Shown here: positions 42,206 to 51,715 of the stretch, piece by piece
How positions within the stretch are numbered: the stretch's first letter is position 1
Layout: the number at the start of each line of letters is the position of its first letter
Assembly: GCF_014058705.1 (NCBI RefSeq)
Contig: NZ_CP059692.1
Location: forward strand, 2,981,001-3,045,000
Direction of reading: 5' to 3'
Length of the DNA stretch: 64,000 bases
Origin: Aureimonas mangrovi
GTDB taxonomy: Bacteria > Pseudomonadota > Alphaproteobacteria > Rhizobiales > Rhizobiaceae
Program-made: the position numbers and the translations under genes
Notes under the pieces: model-generated
Seen by the model: only the letters and a program-made list of their open reading frames with translations
Databases searched by the model: none
Told to the model about the DNA's origin: nothing

Positions 42206-45200
42206 CGGCGGGGGGCGAGCCGACGCCGGCCGCGCAGGACGGGGTGACCAAGTTCACCTCGCTGTTCATCCGGCGTCCGGTCTTCACCATCGTCCTCAAT
42301 CTCCTGATCGTGGTCGCCGGGCTTGCGGCCTTCGGTGCGGTCGAGATCCGCGAACTGCCGAACGTCGACCGGCCGGTGATCACTGTCACGACAACGTTCG
42401 AAAGCGCTTCACCCGAAGCGGTGGACCGGCAGATCACAGGCGAAATCGAGAGCGCGGTGGCGCGCGTTCCCGGCATCGTCTCGATGTCTTCCTCCTCGCG
42501 CTTCGGACAAAGCCGCGTGACGATCGAGTTCTCCGACTCGACCGACCTGAACGTCGCGGCGAGCGACGTGCAGAACGCAGTCGCCTCCATCTCGAACCGC
42601 CTGCCGGACGACGTCGACGATCCGCGGATCGTCAAGGCGGATGCAGATGCCGACGCGATCATGCGTCTCGCCGTCCTCTCGCCGACGATGAAGATCGAGG
42701 ATCTGACGACGCTTGTCGATGACCGGATCGCCGATCGGCTGGCCGCCGTGGAGGGCGTTGCGGACGTTGCGATGTACGGCGAGCGCGAGCGCCAGATCTA
42801 TGTCGACCTGCGGCCCGCTGAACTCGCAACGCGCGGCCTGACGCTGGCGGACGTCGCGCAGGCCCTCGGCAACGCCTCTCTCGACGCGCCCGCCGGCGCG
42901 CTGGAATCGGCGAACCAGAACCTCATCGTGCGCGCCGACGCCAATGTTTCCGATCCGGACGAATTCGGCGCCATCATCCTGAACGGCTCGACGCGGCTGC
43001 GCGACATAGCCAGCGTGCGCTTCGGCCCGGACGAGGCCGCCTCGCAGCTTCGCGTCAACGGCCAGACCGGCATCGGGCTCGGCGTTATCCGGCAGGCGGG
43101 TTCGTCCACCATCGAAATCTCGGAAGGCGTGCGCGCTGCAGCAGCAGAGCTCAACCAGTCGCTCACCGACGGCACGCGCATCATCGTGACGAGCGACGAG
43201 GCGACCTTCATCGAAGGCTCGATCCACGAGGTCGAGATCGCGCTGATTCTCGCCTTCACTGCCGTCGCGGCGGTGATCTACCTCTTCCTCCTGTCCTTCC
43301 GCGCCACGATCATCCCGACGCTGACCATGCCGATCGCGATCATCGGCGTCCTCGCGGCGATCTATCTCGCCGGCTTCTCCCTCAACATCATCACGCTTCT
43401 CGCCCTGGTTCTGGCGACGGGGCTCGTCGTCGACGACGCGATCATCGTCCTCGAGAACATCGTGCGCCGGCGGGACATGGGCATGAGCCCGCAGGCGGCA
43501 GCCGTGATCGGCACGCGCGAGGTGTTCTTCGCCGTGATCGCCACGACCGCCACGCTCGCGGCGGTCTTCGTGCCGATCTCCTTCCTGCCCGGCGTGGCCG
43601 GCGGTCTCTTCCGCGAGTTCGGCTTCGTGCTGGCCATGGCGGTGGCGATCTCGTCGATCATCGCGCTGACCCTGTGCCCGATGGTGGCCTCGCGCATGAT
43701 CGGCGCGCGCAAGGAGACCGGCAACGCGAGTGCTCCCGCGCGCGCCGTCCGGCGCTTCGGCGGCTGGCTCGCCCGGCTCTATGCCCTTCTCCTGCGCCAG
43801 GCTTTGAACTTTCCGCTCGCGGTCGTCGTGGCCGCGACCATCTTCGCAGGCGCGGCCGCGGTCGTCTTCCAGACGATCCCCAACCAGCTGACGCCGCTTG
43901 AGGATCGCGGTTCGGTGCTAATGAGCATTTCCGCGCCTCAGAGCGCGAGCCTCGACTACACCGATGCCCAGATGCGCCGGATCGAGGAGATGGTCCTGCC
44001 TTATGTCGAAAGCGGCGAGGCGACGAGCATCTTCGCGCGCGTCGGCACCGGCACCGGCAACTCCGCCTTCATGGTGATGACGCTTGCCGACTGGGCGGAG
44101 CGCGAACGCTCCCAGCAGGAAATCGCGGCGGAGCTGAACGAGGCGTTCATGGACGTGCCGGGCGTGCGCGCCCGCGCGATCCAGCCGAACTCGCTCGGCA
44201 TCCGCGGCGGCGGGCGCGGGCTTCAGTTCGCCGTCGTTGGCCCGAACTACCAGGTGCTGACCGACGCCGCCGAGACGCTGCGCGACGCCATGGCCGAGGA
44301 TGGGCGGTGGGGCCGCGTGCAACTCAACGACGAGAGCACCCAGCCGCAGCTCTCCGTCAAGATTGACCGCACCCGCGCCTCAGATCTCGGCATCGACATT
44401 AACGGCCTTGCGGCCGCGATGCAGGCGCTGCTCGACGGCCGCGAGATCGGCAGCACCTTCGTCGATGACCGCTCCGTGCCGATCCAGCTCGTCTCAACGA
44501 GCGACCCGGTCAACGACCCCGGCGATCTTCGCAACATCTCGGTGCGTACCGAGGACGGACGCTTCGTGCCGATGTCCTCCGTCGTGACGATCGCCGAAGA
44601 GGCCATCGCGCCCTCGCTCTCGCGCGAGAACCAGACGCGCGCTGTCTCGCTATCGGCGGACCTCTCGGACGGCTACTCCATCCAGCAGGGCTGGAATGAC
44701 GTGCAGGCCTTCGCACGCGAGCACCTCGATTCTTCGCTGAGGCTCGAGCCGCTGGCTGAGGCGGCTACGCTGGAGGAGACGTCGAGTGGCCTCGCCCTCG
44801 TCTTCGGCTTCGCCATCGTCATCGTCTTTCTCGTGCTGGCGGCCCAGTTCGAAAGCTTCGTCTCGGCCCTGATCATCATCGCCGTGGTGCCGTTCGGCGT
44901 CGCCTGCGCGGTCTTCGCCCTCGCCTTCTTCGGCGAGAGCATTAATCTCTACTCCCAGATCGGGCTGGTGCTGCTCGTCGGCATCATGGCCAAGAACGGC
45001 ATCCTGATCGTGGAGTTCGCCAACCAGCTGCGCGACGAGGGCGCGAGCGTGCGCGAAGCCGTCGAGAAGGCCTCGCTCATCCGCCTGCGCCCAGTGATGA
45101 TGACGATGATCGCTACCGTCGTCGGCGGTGTTCCGCTTATCGTCGCGACGGGAGCGGGAGCCGAGGCGCGTGTCTCGCTCGGCTACGTCATCGTGGGCGG

Positions 45201-45354
45201 ACTCGGCCTCGCCACGCTCGCCACGCTCTTCATCACGCCGGTCGCCTATCTCCTCCTCGCCTGCTTCGCCAAGCCGAGCGCCGATAAGGCGGCGCAGCTC
45301 CAACGAGAGCTCGCCCTGGCTGAACGCCTCGGCCGCTTCGGCCAGGCGCACTGA
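42202..45354 (+). CDS. RND-family efflux pump, HAE1 type
   Basis: A 1050-residue inner-membrane pump with 12 helices and two large periplasmic loops. The N-terminus FTSLFIRRPVFTIVLN, proton-relay helix 4 region ATGLVVDDAIIVLENIV with paired Asp, and GIMAKNGILIVEFANQLRDE in helix 10 are HAE1/AcrB hallmarks. Substrate unknown, probably drugs or detergents. The start is GTG 42202, overlapping the adaptor stop. Confidence 0.93.
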   Translation: MTAGGEPTPAAQDGVTKFTSLFIRRPVFTIVLNLLIVVAGLAAFGAVEIRELPNVDRPVITVTTTFESASPEAVDRQITGEIESAVARVPGIVSMSSSSRFGQSRVTIEFSDSTDLNVAASDVQNAVASISNRLPDDVDDPRIVKADADADAIMRLAVLSPTMKIEDLTTLVDDRIADRLAAVEGVADVAMYGERERQIYVDLRPAELATRGLTLADVAQALGNASLDAPAGALESANQNLIVRADANVSDPDEFGAIILNGSTRLRDIASVRFGPDEAASQLRVNGQTGIGLGVIRQAGSSTIEISEGVRAAAAELNQSLTDGTRIIVTSDEATFIEGSIHEVEIALILAFTAVAAVIYLFLLSFRATIIPTLTMPIAIIGVLAAIYLAGFSLNIITLLALVLATGLVVDDAIIVLENIVRRRDMGMSPQAAAVIGTREVFFAVIATTATLAAVFVPISFLPGVAGGLFREFGFVLAMAVAISSIIALTLCPMVASRMIGARKETGNASAPARAVRRFGGWLARLYALLLRQALNFPLAVVVAATIFAGAAAVVFQTIPNQLTPLEDRGSVLMSISAPQSASLDYTDAQMRRIEEMVLPYVESGEATSIFARVGTGTGNSAFMVMTLADWAERERSQQEIAAELNEAFMDVPGVRARAIQPNSLGIRGGGRGLQFAVVGPNYQVLTDAAETLRDAMAEDGRWGRVQLNDESTQPQLSVKIDRTRASDLGIDINGLAAAMQALLDGREIGSTFVDDRSVPIQLVSTSDPVNDPGDLRNISVRTEDGRFVPMSSVVTIAEEAIAPSLSRENQTRAVSLSADLSDGYSIQQGWNDVQAFAREHLDSSLRLEPLAEAATLEETSSGLALVFGFAIVIVFLVLAAQFESFVSALIIIAVVPFGVACAVFALAFFGESINLYSQIGLVLLVGIMAKNGILIVEFANQLRDEGASVREAVEKASLIRLRPVMMTMIATVVGGVPLIVATGAGAEARVSLGYVIVGGLGLATLATLFITPVAYLLLACFAKPSADKAAQLQRELALAERLGRFGQAH

Positions 45355-45411
45355 CCGGCACCACGCTAAAACGGATACCGGTTCCACGGACGATGCTGTA
45401 GAAGCGCCGCC

Positions 45412-47229
45412 ATGGCTCCTCCCCCGCTTCTGCGCCTCGACGGCGTGCGCCTCACCTTCGGCGGCACGCCCCTTCTCTCCTCGGTCGAACTCAACGTTCT
45501 GCCCGGTGAGCGGATCGCGCTTGTCGGCCGCAACGGCTCGGGCAAGTCGACCGTCCTGAAGATTGCCGCGGGGCTCGCGGAGGCGGACGGCGGAGAGGTC
45601 TTCCGTCAACCGCAGGCGACGATCCGCTATCTCGCGCAGGAGCCGGACTTCGGCGATGCGCCGACCGTGGAGGCCTATGTCGCGAGCGGCCTTGGACCCG
45701 CCGACGACGCCTGGCGTGTTCAGCGCATGATCGACGGGCTCGGCCTTCGCGCGGATGCGCGGCCCGCAGATCTTTCCGGCGGAGAAGCCCGGCGCGCCGC
45801 GCTCGCCCGCGTGCTCGCGCCCGAGCCCGACATCGTGCTCCTCGACGAGCCCACCAACCATCTCGACCTGCCGACGATCGAATGGCTGGAGGAGGAGCTG
45901 CGCTCCTCCAAGAGCGCCTTCGTGATCATCAGCCACGATCGGCGCTTCCTGGAACGCACCACGCAGGCGACAGTCTGGCTCGACCGTGGCGCGACCAAGC
46001 GCCTGAACGAGGGCTTCGGGTCCTTCGAAGGCTGGCGCGACAAGGTGCTGGAGGAAGAGGAACGCGACCTCCAGAAGCTCGACCGCAAGATCGTGCGCGA
46101 AGAGCACTGGCTGCGCTACGGCGTCACCGCCCGGCGCACGCGCAACGAGCGGCGCCTCGCGGCCCTTCACCAGCTGCGCTCCGACCGCAAGAACGCCCGC
46201 CGCGCCGTCGGGCAGGTCGAGATGCAGGCCGGCGAGACGCGCGAGAGCGGCAAGCTCGTGGTCGAGGCGGAAGCCATCTCGAAGGCCTATGACGAGCGCG
46301 TTCTGATCCGCGACTTTTCCACCCGCATCCAGCGTGGCGACCGCGTCGGCTTCGTCGGTCCAAACGGCGCCGGCAAGACGACGCTTCTGAATATCCTCAT
46401 CGGCGAGGGGCAGCCCGATTCGGGTCGTGTGCGCCTCGGCACCAATCTCGACCTCGCCTTCCTCGACCAGAAGCGCGCCGCGCTTCGCGACGACCTTTCG
46501 GTCTCGGACGCGCTGACGGACGGGCGCGGCGACCAGGTGATGGTCAACGGCGAGGCGCGCCACGTCGCGGGCTACCTGAAGGACTTCCTCTTCCAGGCCG
46601 AGCAGATCCGCACGCCCGTCGGCAATCTTTCAGGTGGCGAACGCGCGCGTCTGCTTCTCGCCAAGGTGCTGGCGACACCCGCCAATGTGCTCGTCCTCGA
46701 CGAGCCGACCAACGATCTCGACATGGAGACGCTCGACCTTCTGCAGGAGCTGATCGCGGGCTATCCCGGCACCGTTCTCCTGGTCAGCCACGACCGGGAC
46801 TTCCTTGATCGCACGGTGACGAGCGTCATCTCGCCGGAAGCGGACGGCATCTGGCTCGAGTATGCCGGCGGCTATTCCGACATGGCCGCGCAGAAGCGAG
46901 GGGCGGCCAGGGAAGAGCGCAAGGTGGAGAAGGAGAGGTCGAAGTCTTCCGGCAACGCCACACCGGCCGCCGAGCGCAAGGCCGCGCCGGCGACCAAGCT
47001 CTCCTTCAAGCAGAAGTTCGCGCTCGAGAACCTGCCGAAGGAAATCGCCACCCTGGAGGCAGACATCGCCAAGGCCGAAAGCGAAATGGCAGACCCGGCA
47101 CTTTTCACCAAGAACCCGGATCGCTTCGCCAGGCTCGCTGCCGAGATCGAGAAGAAGCGCGAACGCCTCGCGGGTGCCGAAGACGAGTGGCTGGAACTGG
47201 AGATGCTGAAGGCCGAGATGGACGCCTGA
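45412..47229 (+). CDS. ABC-F ATPase (Uup-like)
   Basis: A 605-residue protein with two ABC ATPase domains and no membrane part. Domain 1: GRNGSGKST, LSGGEARRAALARVL, LDEPTNHLD. Domain 2: GPNGAGKTT, LSGGERARLLLAKVL, LDEPTNDLD. The C-terminal about 80 residues are a coiled coil (KEIATLEADIAKAESEMAD), as in Uup. ABC-F proteins act on ribosomes or nucleic acids, not in transport. ATG 45412 fits the family N-terminus. Confidence 0.92.
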   Translation: MAPPPLLRLDGVRLTFGGTPLLSSVELNVLPGERIALVGRNGSGKSTVLKIAAGLAEADGGEVFRQPQATIRYLAQEPDFGDAPTVEAYVASGLGPADDAWRVQRMIDGLGLRADARPADLSGGEARRAALARVLAPEPDIVLLDEPTNHLDLPTIEWLEEELRSSKSAFVIISHDRRFLERTTQATVWLDRGATKRLNEGFGSFEGWRDKVLEEEERDLQKLDRKIVREEHWLRYGVTARRTRNERRLAALHQLRSDRKNARRAVGQVEMQAGETRESGKLVVEAEAISKAYDERVLIRDFSTRIQRGDRVGFVGPNGAGKTTLLNILIGEGQPDSGRVRLGTNLDLAFLDQKRAALRDDLSVSDALTDGRGDQVMVNGEARHVAGYLKDFLFQAEQIRTPVGNLSGGERARLLLAKVLATPANVLVLDEPTNDLDMETLDLLQELIAGYPGTVLLVSHDRDFLDRTVTSVISPEADGIWLEYAGGYSDMAAQKRGAAREERKVEKERSKSSGNATPAAERKAAPATKLSFKQKFALENLPKEIATLEADIAKAESEMADPALFTKNPDRFARLAAEIEKKRERLAGAEDEWLELEMLKAEMDA

Positions 47230-47328
47230 TCGCGCACCTCGACGTGTCGGGATACCTCACGATTGATTGATGCGCCCCCCGATTGTAAGGATGACGACGA
47301 AGAGTCGGCTTAGCATTCGGGGGATTGC

Positions 47329-48555
47329 ATGCAGATCGACGCCATCGATCCGAGAGCGCAGTCCGTCCACGTCGAACGCTGGCCGAGCGAGATGCCGCTC
47401 TTCGTGACGATCTTCATCGTCTCGGTGCTGCTGTGGATCGCCGTGATCGTCGGAACGCTCGGCATCGGCCTGATCTACGTCGTGATCATCGGCTTCTTCC
47501 TGTTTCTCGCGCAGGCCTGGTTCATCGCGCATGTGCGGGGCAACGCGGTGCGGCTGGGCCCGGATCAATTTCCCGAGCTCTATTCCCGCGTCGTCGAGTT
47601 CGCCTCGCGCGCCGGCCTGAAGCGAACGCCCGACGCTTATCTCATGCAGGCGGACGGAGCCCTGAACGCCTTCGCCACCAAGTTCTTCCGGCGCCAGATG
47701 GTCGTCCTCTATGCCGATCTGATCGATGCGTGCGGTGAGGACACCAAGGCGCGCGACATGATCATCGGTCACGAGATCGGGCATCTTCGCTCGAACCATC
47801 TGGAATGGAACCTCGTCACCGCGCCGGGGCGGTTCATCCCGTTCCTCGGCTCGGCCTATTCGCGAGCTTGCGAATACACCTGCGACCGTTGGGGCACCGC
47901 GCTGTGTGGCGATCGCCAGAGCGCTCAGCGCGGCCTCATCGCCCTCGCCTCCGGCGGCAGTCATCGCGCGAAGGTCAATGTGGAGGCCTTCGTGCGCCAG
48001 CAGCAGGACCTCGACACCGGCTGGATGACGCTGGCGCGCTGGCTCGGCACCTATCCGCCGCTCGCCGCGCGGGTGGATGCGATCTCCGATGCCGACAGCA
48101 CCATCTACCGGGCGCGGAAAGGCCCCTTGCGGGCCTGGGGCATCATGCTCGCCTTCGTCCTCGTTCCGATCGCGATCGTGGCCTTGATCGCCACTATCTT
48201 CGCGACCTTCGTCGGCACCAACGATTCCATGCTGCGCGAACTTGGCATCGAGCCGGGCATCGAAGGCGCAGCGCAGCTGCCGGGCTTCCCGGACGATCTT
48301 TCGTCATCCGGCGGCGGTGAAGCTTCGCGGGACGCCGTCTCGCGCGTGGACCTGCCGGCGGCGACCGCGATCCCCCAGATCGACGATCCGACGCTCGCCG
48401 GCTATGCGCAGAGCTGTTCGGAGGGCGACATGCAGGCGTGCGACGATCTCTATTCGCAGACGCCCGTAGACTCACCCGAGGAAACCTACGGCAATGATTG
48501 CGGCGGGCGCTTTCCCGGCAACACGCTGATGTGCGTGGACCGCGTCATCGACTGA
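47329..48555 (+). CDS. M48-family metalloprotease
   Basis: A 408-residue membrane protease. Two N-terminal helices (about residues 24-65) precede the catalytic HEIGH (zinc ligands plus Glu) in DMIIGHEIGHLRSNHLEW and the third ligand region YSRACEYTCDRWG. Another pair of hydrophobic segments lies near residues 270-300, followed by a Cys-containing C-terminal tail (QSCSEGDMQACDDLY) of about 60 residues likely outside the membrane. Related to HtpX-type quality-control proteases; the extra tail is unusual. Confidence 0.87.
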   Translation: MQIDAIDPRAQSVHVERWPSEMPLFVTIFIVSVLLWIAVIVGTLGIGLIYVVIIGFFLFLAQAWFIAHVRGNAVRLGPDQFPELYSRVVEFASRAGLKRTPDAYLMQADGALNAFATKFFRRQMVVLYADLIDACGEDTKARDMIIGHEIGHLRSNHLEWNLVTAPGRFIPFLGSAYSRACEYTCDRWGTALCGDRQSAQRGLIALASGGSHRAKVNVEAFVRQQQDLDTGWMTLARWLGTYPPLAARVDAISDADSTIYRARKGPLRAWGIMLAFVLVPIAIVALIATIFATFVGTNDSMLRELGIEPGIEGAAQLPGFPDDLSSSGGGEASRDAVSRVDLPAATAIPQIDDPTLAGYAQSCSEGDMQACDDLYSQTPVDSPEETYGNDCGGRFPGNTLMCVDRVID

Positions 48556-48783
48556 CACGCAACGCCGCGCCTTGACGCGGCGCACGGGAGCGGCGATATG
48601 AGGCGGGTCATGCCGTGATCGCGCGGCGCCCGTCCTCCCGCGACCTTCGCTGGAAATCTCGATGCGGCGTCATGCCCGACGAAGTCGGGCCACGGCCCGT
48701 GCCGATCCGTCGCTTTGTGAAGCGCGAAGACGATCGGCCGCCTCGCGGGGGCAAGCCCTCCGCAGAATTTCCAAAGGCATCTT
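48556..48783. other. 228-base leader before the DEAD-box helicase gene
   Basis: Holds a 7-bp GC-rich hairpin (48563-48569/48576-48582) just after the protease stop and no supported reading frame. The rest is probably the 5' leader of the helicase message; long leaders are common in cold-inducible RNA helicases, but no known motif is seen here. Confidence 0.5.
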
Positions 48784-50172
48784 TTGTCCATTTCCGATTT
48801 CAAGTCGCTCGGCCTTGCCGACGCGCTCATCTCCGCGCTCGACCGCATGGAGATCACGACGCCGACGCCGATCCAGGCGCAGGCCATTCCCGCCGTCCTG
48901 AAGGACCGTGACGTCCTCGGCATCGCCCAGACCGGCACCGGCAAGACCGCGGCCTTCTCGCTGCCGATCATCGACGCGCTCCTCAAGGCCGGCGGTCGTC
49001 CCAAGCCGGGCTCCGCCAAGGTCCTCGTCCTGGCGCCGACGCGAGAGCTCGCCGCGCAGATCGCAGAGAACGTCAAGGGCTTCACCGCCGGCACGCCGAT
49101 CCGCCACATGGTGGTGTTCGGCGGCGTCTCCGTGCGCCCGCAGATCGAGACCGCCCGCAAGGGCGTCGACATCGTCATCGCAACGCCCGGCCGCCTGCTC
49201 GACCTCGTCGACCAGAAGGCTCTGACGCTTGTGGACATCCGCCATCTCGTTCTCGACGAGGCGGACCGCATGCTCGACATGGGCTTCGTGCGCGACATCA
49301 TGCGCATCGTGAAGCTCCTGCCGACCAATCGCCAGTCGCTCCTGTTCTCGGCCACCATGCCGCAGAACATCGCCTCGCTCGCCGCCAAGATCCTCAAGGA
49401 TCCGGTGCGCGTCGAGGTCACGCCCGAGGTCGTCACCGTCGAGAAGATCGACCAGAGCGTCTTCATGGTGCCGCAGAAGGCCAAGAAGCACTGGCTCATC
49501 AAGATGCTGCCGGGCTTTGACAAGACGGTGATCTTCACCCGTACCAAGCACGGCGCGAACCGGCTTTCCGAAGATCTCGGCAAGGCGGGCATCGAGGCGC
49601 TGGCGATCCACGGCAACAAGAGCCAGGGCGCACGCCAAAAGGCGCTCTCGCAGTTCCATGCGGGCGAGCTGCGCGTGCTGGTCGCCACGGACATTGTGGC
49701 GCGCGGCATCCATGTCGACGACATCACCCATGTGGTGAACTTCGACCTGCCCGAAGAGGCGGAGAGCTACGTCCATCGCATCGGCCGCACGGCGCGCGCC
49801 GGCAAGACGGGCGTCGCGATGACGCTGTGCGATCCGTCCGAGCGCTCCAAGCTGCGCCAGGTCGAGAAGCTGACGGGCCTCTCCTTCAAGCCGGAGGCGA
49901 CCGAGTTCATGGACGCGGCGACGCTGGCGGCCCTGCCCGCCGAGTCGCGCTCCGAGCGCAGCCCGCGCGGCCGCGGCGGCCCGGCTCCCAAGCGAGGCGG
50001 CGGCGCAGCCAAGGCTCCGCGCGGCGCCAAGCCCGGCGAGCGACGCGGTCAGGCGGCCGATGGCGGCAAGCCGAAGCCCGCGAGCGGCGAACGCAACGGG
50101 CGCCCGGGCGGCGGTCGCCGCAGGCGTCGCGGTGGCGGTGGCGGCGCCGGCGGCGAGCGCGCCTACGCCTGA
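48784..50172 (+). CDS. DEAD-box ATP-dependent RNA helicase, RhlE type
   Basis: A 462-residue helicase with all DEAD motifs: Q-motif PTPIQAQAIP, motif I AQTGTGKTAAF, Ia PTRELAAQIA, II LDEADRMLDMG, III SATMP, then VIFTRTKHGANRL, ATDIVARGIHVDDI and VHRIGRTARAGKTG. A basic Gly/Arg/Lys-rich tail (about residues 380-462) binds RNA. The start is TTG 48784 (MSISDFKSLGL) with AAGG 9 bases upstream; no ATG fits better. Likely role: ribosome assembly and mRNA turnover at low temperature. Confidence 0.9.
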   Translation: MSISDFKSLGLADALISALDRMEITTPTPIQAQAIPAVLKDRDVLGIAQTGTGKTAAFSLPIIDALLKAGGRPKPGSAKVLVLAPTRELAAQIAENVKGFTAGTPIRHMVVFGGVSVRPQIETARKGVDIVIATPGRLLDLVDQKALTLVDIRHLVLDEADRMLDMGFVRDIMRIVKLLPTNRQSLLFSATMPQNIASLAAKILKDPVRVEVTPEVVTVEKIDQSVFMVPQKAKKHWLIKMLPGFDKTVIFTRTKHGANRLSEDLGKAGIEALAIHGNKSQGARQKALSQFHAGELRVLVATDIVARGIHVDDITHVVNFDLPEEAESYVHRIGRTARAGKTGVAMTLCDPSERSKLRQVEKLTGLSFKPEATEFMDAATLAALPAESRSERSPRGRGGPAPKRGGGAAKAPRGAKPGERRGQAADGGKPKPASGERNGRPGGGRRRRRGGGGGAGGERAYA

Positions 50173-50209
50173 TCCGCTTCGGCAGAGCTCGCAGCATCGA
50201 GGTTAGGAA

Positions 50210-50234
50210 AGGGGCGCTGCAAGCGCCCCTTTTT
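50210..50234 (+). terminator. Terminator after the helicase gene
   Basis: A perfect 9-bp stem (AGGGGCGCT/AGCGCCCCT) with loop GCA is followed by TTTT, 38 bases after the helicase stop. Confidence 0.9.
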
Positions 50235-50299
50235 CATGCGCCGTTGCGCGGAGCTTCGCGCTCCTCCATATGCCGGACAGACGAGTTCAGGAGACGACG

Positions 50300-50611
50300 A
50301 TGGCCGAGACCGTGAAGGTCGACATCCCGCACAAGCTCACCCGCGAGGAGGCGCGTGCCCGTATCGAGAAGGGGTTCGACCGTATCCGCTCGGACGCCAC
50401 GGGCGGCATGGTCAAGTTCGAGGACACATGGACGGGCGACCATCTGGACTTCCGTGCCAAGGTGATGATGCAGTCTGTGACGGGCCGTCTCGACATCCTC
50501 GACGACCACGTCCATGTCGAGATCGACCTGCCGGCGTTTCTGGCCACGCTCGCCGAGAAGCTCACCGGCAAGATCCGCAAGGAAGGCCAGATTCTCCTGG
50601 AGAAGAAGTAG
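50300..50611 (+). CDS. Polyhydroxyalkanoic acid system family protein
   Basis: A 103-residue protein matching the PHA granule/system family (PF09650-like): KVDIPHKLTREEARARIEKG, a central DTWTGDHLDFRAKVMMQSVTG and the C-terminal KLTGKIRKEGQ. Members are linked to polyhydroxyalkanoate granules or expressed with them; the molecular function is not known. ATG 50300 has AGGAG 8 bases upstream. Alone, with no PHA synthase nearby. Confidence 0.82.
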   Translation: MAETVKVDIPHKLTREEARARIEKGFDRIRSDATGGMVKFEDTWTGDHLDFRAKVMMQSVTGRLDILDDHVHVEIDLPAFLATLAEKLTGKIRKEGQILLEKK

Positions 50612-50626
50612 CCGAGTTCCGTTCGA

Positions 50627-51175
50627 TCAGCGCGCCGTCATGCGCAGTCGCGCGGCCTCGGCACTGACGCTGCCGTCCACGCTGTCGATCGCAAGGACGC
50701 GCCCGAGACCAGGCACCACGGTGCCGACCTTTACGCGCATGAGTTCGTGCGCGGTCGCCAGCAGGGCCTCGTCGCCGAACACCATCACGATCTCGTAGTC
50801 CGCCGGCTTCGGATCGCTGCCGCGCCTGATCTGCGGTACCGGCAGCGGACAGGCGTCGGCGCAATCGGTTTCGGCGGAGGTCTCGACAGAGCCCGTCTCG
50901 ATCGCGTCGAGGCGGTTTACCTGCATTCCGGCGATCAGGCGGTGCATGAAGTAGTCCGGATCTGCCGTCGATATCCGGTAGGAGGCCGTGAAGAAGCCCG
51001 TCGACGACAGCGCAAGCATTCCGACGATGACGGCGAAGGCGAAGTCCATCCAGGTCCAGCGCCGTCCGTCCGGCAGAAGGGCGAGCCGCCCCTGCACGCG
51101 ACGGACGATCTCGCGCGCGAAGTCTGCGAGCGAGACGGACGCGAGGACGTTGGGGCGCGGGTCGGCACTCGCCAT
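50627..51175 (-). CDS. Hypothetical membrane protein (182 aa)
   Basis: A 182-residue protein with a soluble N-terminus, one membrane segment near residue 45-65 (FAFAVIVGMLALSSTGFF) and a long C-terminal domain (ADYEIVMVFGDEALLATA, RVLAIDSVDGSVSAEAARL) that is probably periplasmic. ATG 51175 (MASADPRPNV) is preferred over the upstream 12 residues. No family recognised. Divergent from the PilZ-like gene across a region rich in TTAAC motifs. Confidence 0.68.
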   Translation of the reverse strand: MASADPRPNVLASVSLADFAREIVRRVQGRLALLPDGRRWTWMDFAFAVIVGMLALSSTGFFTASYRISTADPDYFMHRLIAGMQVNRLDAIETGSVETSAETDCADACPLPVPQIRRGSDPKPADYEIVMVFGDEALLATAHELMRVKVGTVVPGLGRVLAIDSVDGSVSAEAARLRMTAR

Positions 51176-51276
51176 GATCGGGGTCGCTCCGGTTTGGACG
51201 AGCCCCAACATGGCGCGTGCCGGTTAACCGTCCTTACCGATCGCCCTGGCCGAAAGCCGCGCTTTCGCCATCGTGG

Positions 51277-51291
51277 TTAACGAGACGTCAA
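51277..51291. promoter_or_regulatory. CtrA-like box TTAA-N7-TCAA with flanking TTAAC motifs
   Basis: TTAA, seven bases, TCAA: one base off the full CtrA consensus. Two further TTAAC half-sites lie at 51224 and 51300, giving three in about 80 bases between divergent genes. The clustering supports CtrA binding; occupancy is not shown. Confidence 0.45.
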
Positions 51292-51382
51292 CCGACGCGT
51301 TAACGCTTTCGTCATGTTTGCCGGTGGCCTGATGGGCACATGCTCTTCGCCTCTCTATCTTCTGGCCCGAAGGGGAGCGGGC

Positions 51383-51715
51383 ATGACGAAGGTGGCAAGA
51401 GCGGAGAGACGACGTGCGGGGCGCGCCCGCACGCGACTGCGGCCGGGCAAGCTGCTCGGCCTGGACGGCGTGTTCCTCTGCGACTGCGTGGTTCTCGACC
51501 GCTCGTTCGCGGGCTCGCGGGTGCGCAGCCTCGGCGCTGTCGAACTGCCCGAACTCTTCGTCCTGTTCGACGAAGCGGAAGGTACGACACGGCGCGTCTC
51601 CGCCGCCTGGCACCGGCGCGGGCTTGTCGGTCTTCGCCACGAAGGCGCCCCGCAGCCGGTGCGGCTTGAAGACTTGCCGCTGATCGCCGGCCCTTACTAT
51701 GCGATGCGCGCCTAG
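51383..51715 (+). CDS. PilZ-like domain protein (110 aa)
   Basis: A 110-residue basic protein. RRRAGRARTRLRPGKLLGLDG then CVVLDRSFAGSRVRSLG resembles the PilZ RxxxR plus D/NxSxxG c-di-GMP-binding pattern in degenerate form, so nucleotide binding is uncertain. Located at the border of the flagellar cluster, it could tie motility to c-di-GMP. Start ATG 51383 is preferred over the longer frame. Its TAG stop shares CTAG with the convergent DUF1217 gene stop. Confidence 0.65.
   Translation: MTKVARAERRRAGRARTRLRPGKLLGLDGVFLCDCVVLDRSFAGSRVRSLGAVELPELFVLFDEAEGTTRRVSAAWHRRGLVGLRHEGAPQPVRLEDLPLIAGPYYAMRA

Noticed and set aside
44650-46563. A 637-codon minus-strand frame across the RND pump and ABC-F genes
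   Set aside because: Antisense to two strong genes, low-complexity and without recognisable motifs.
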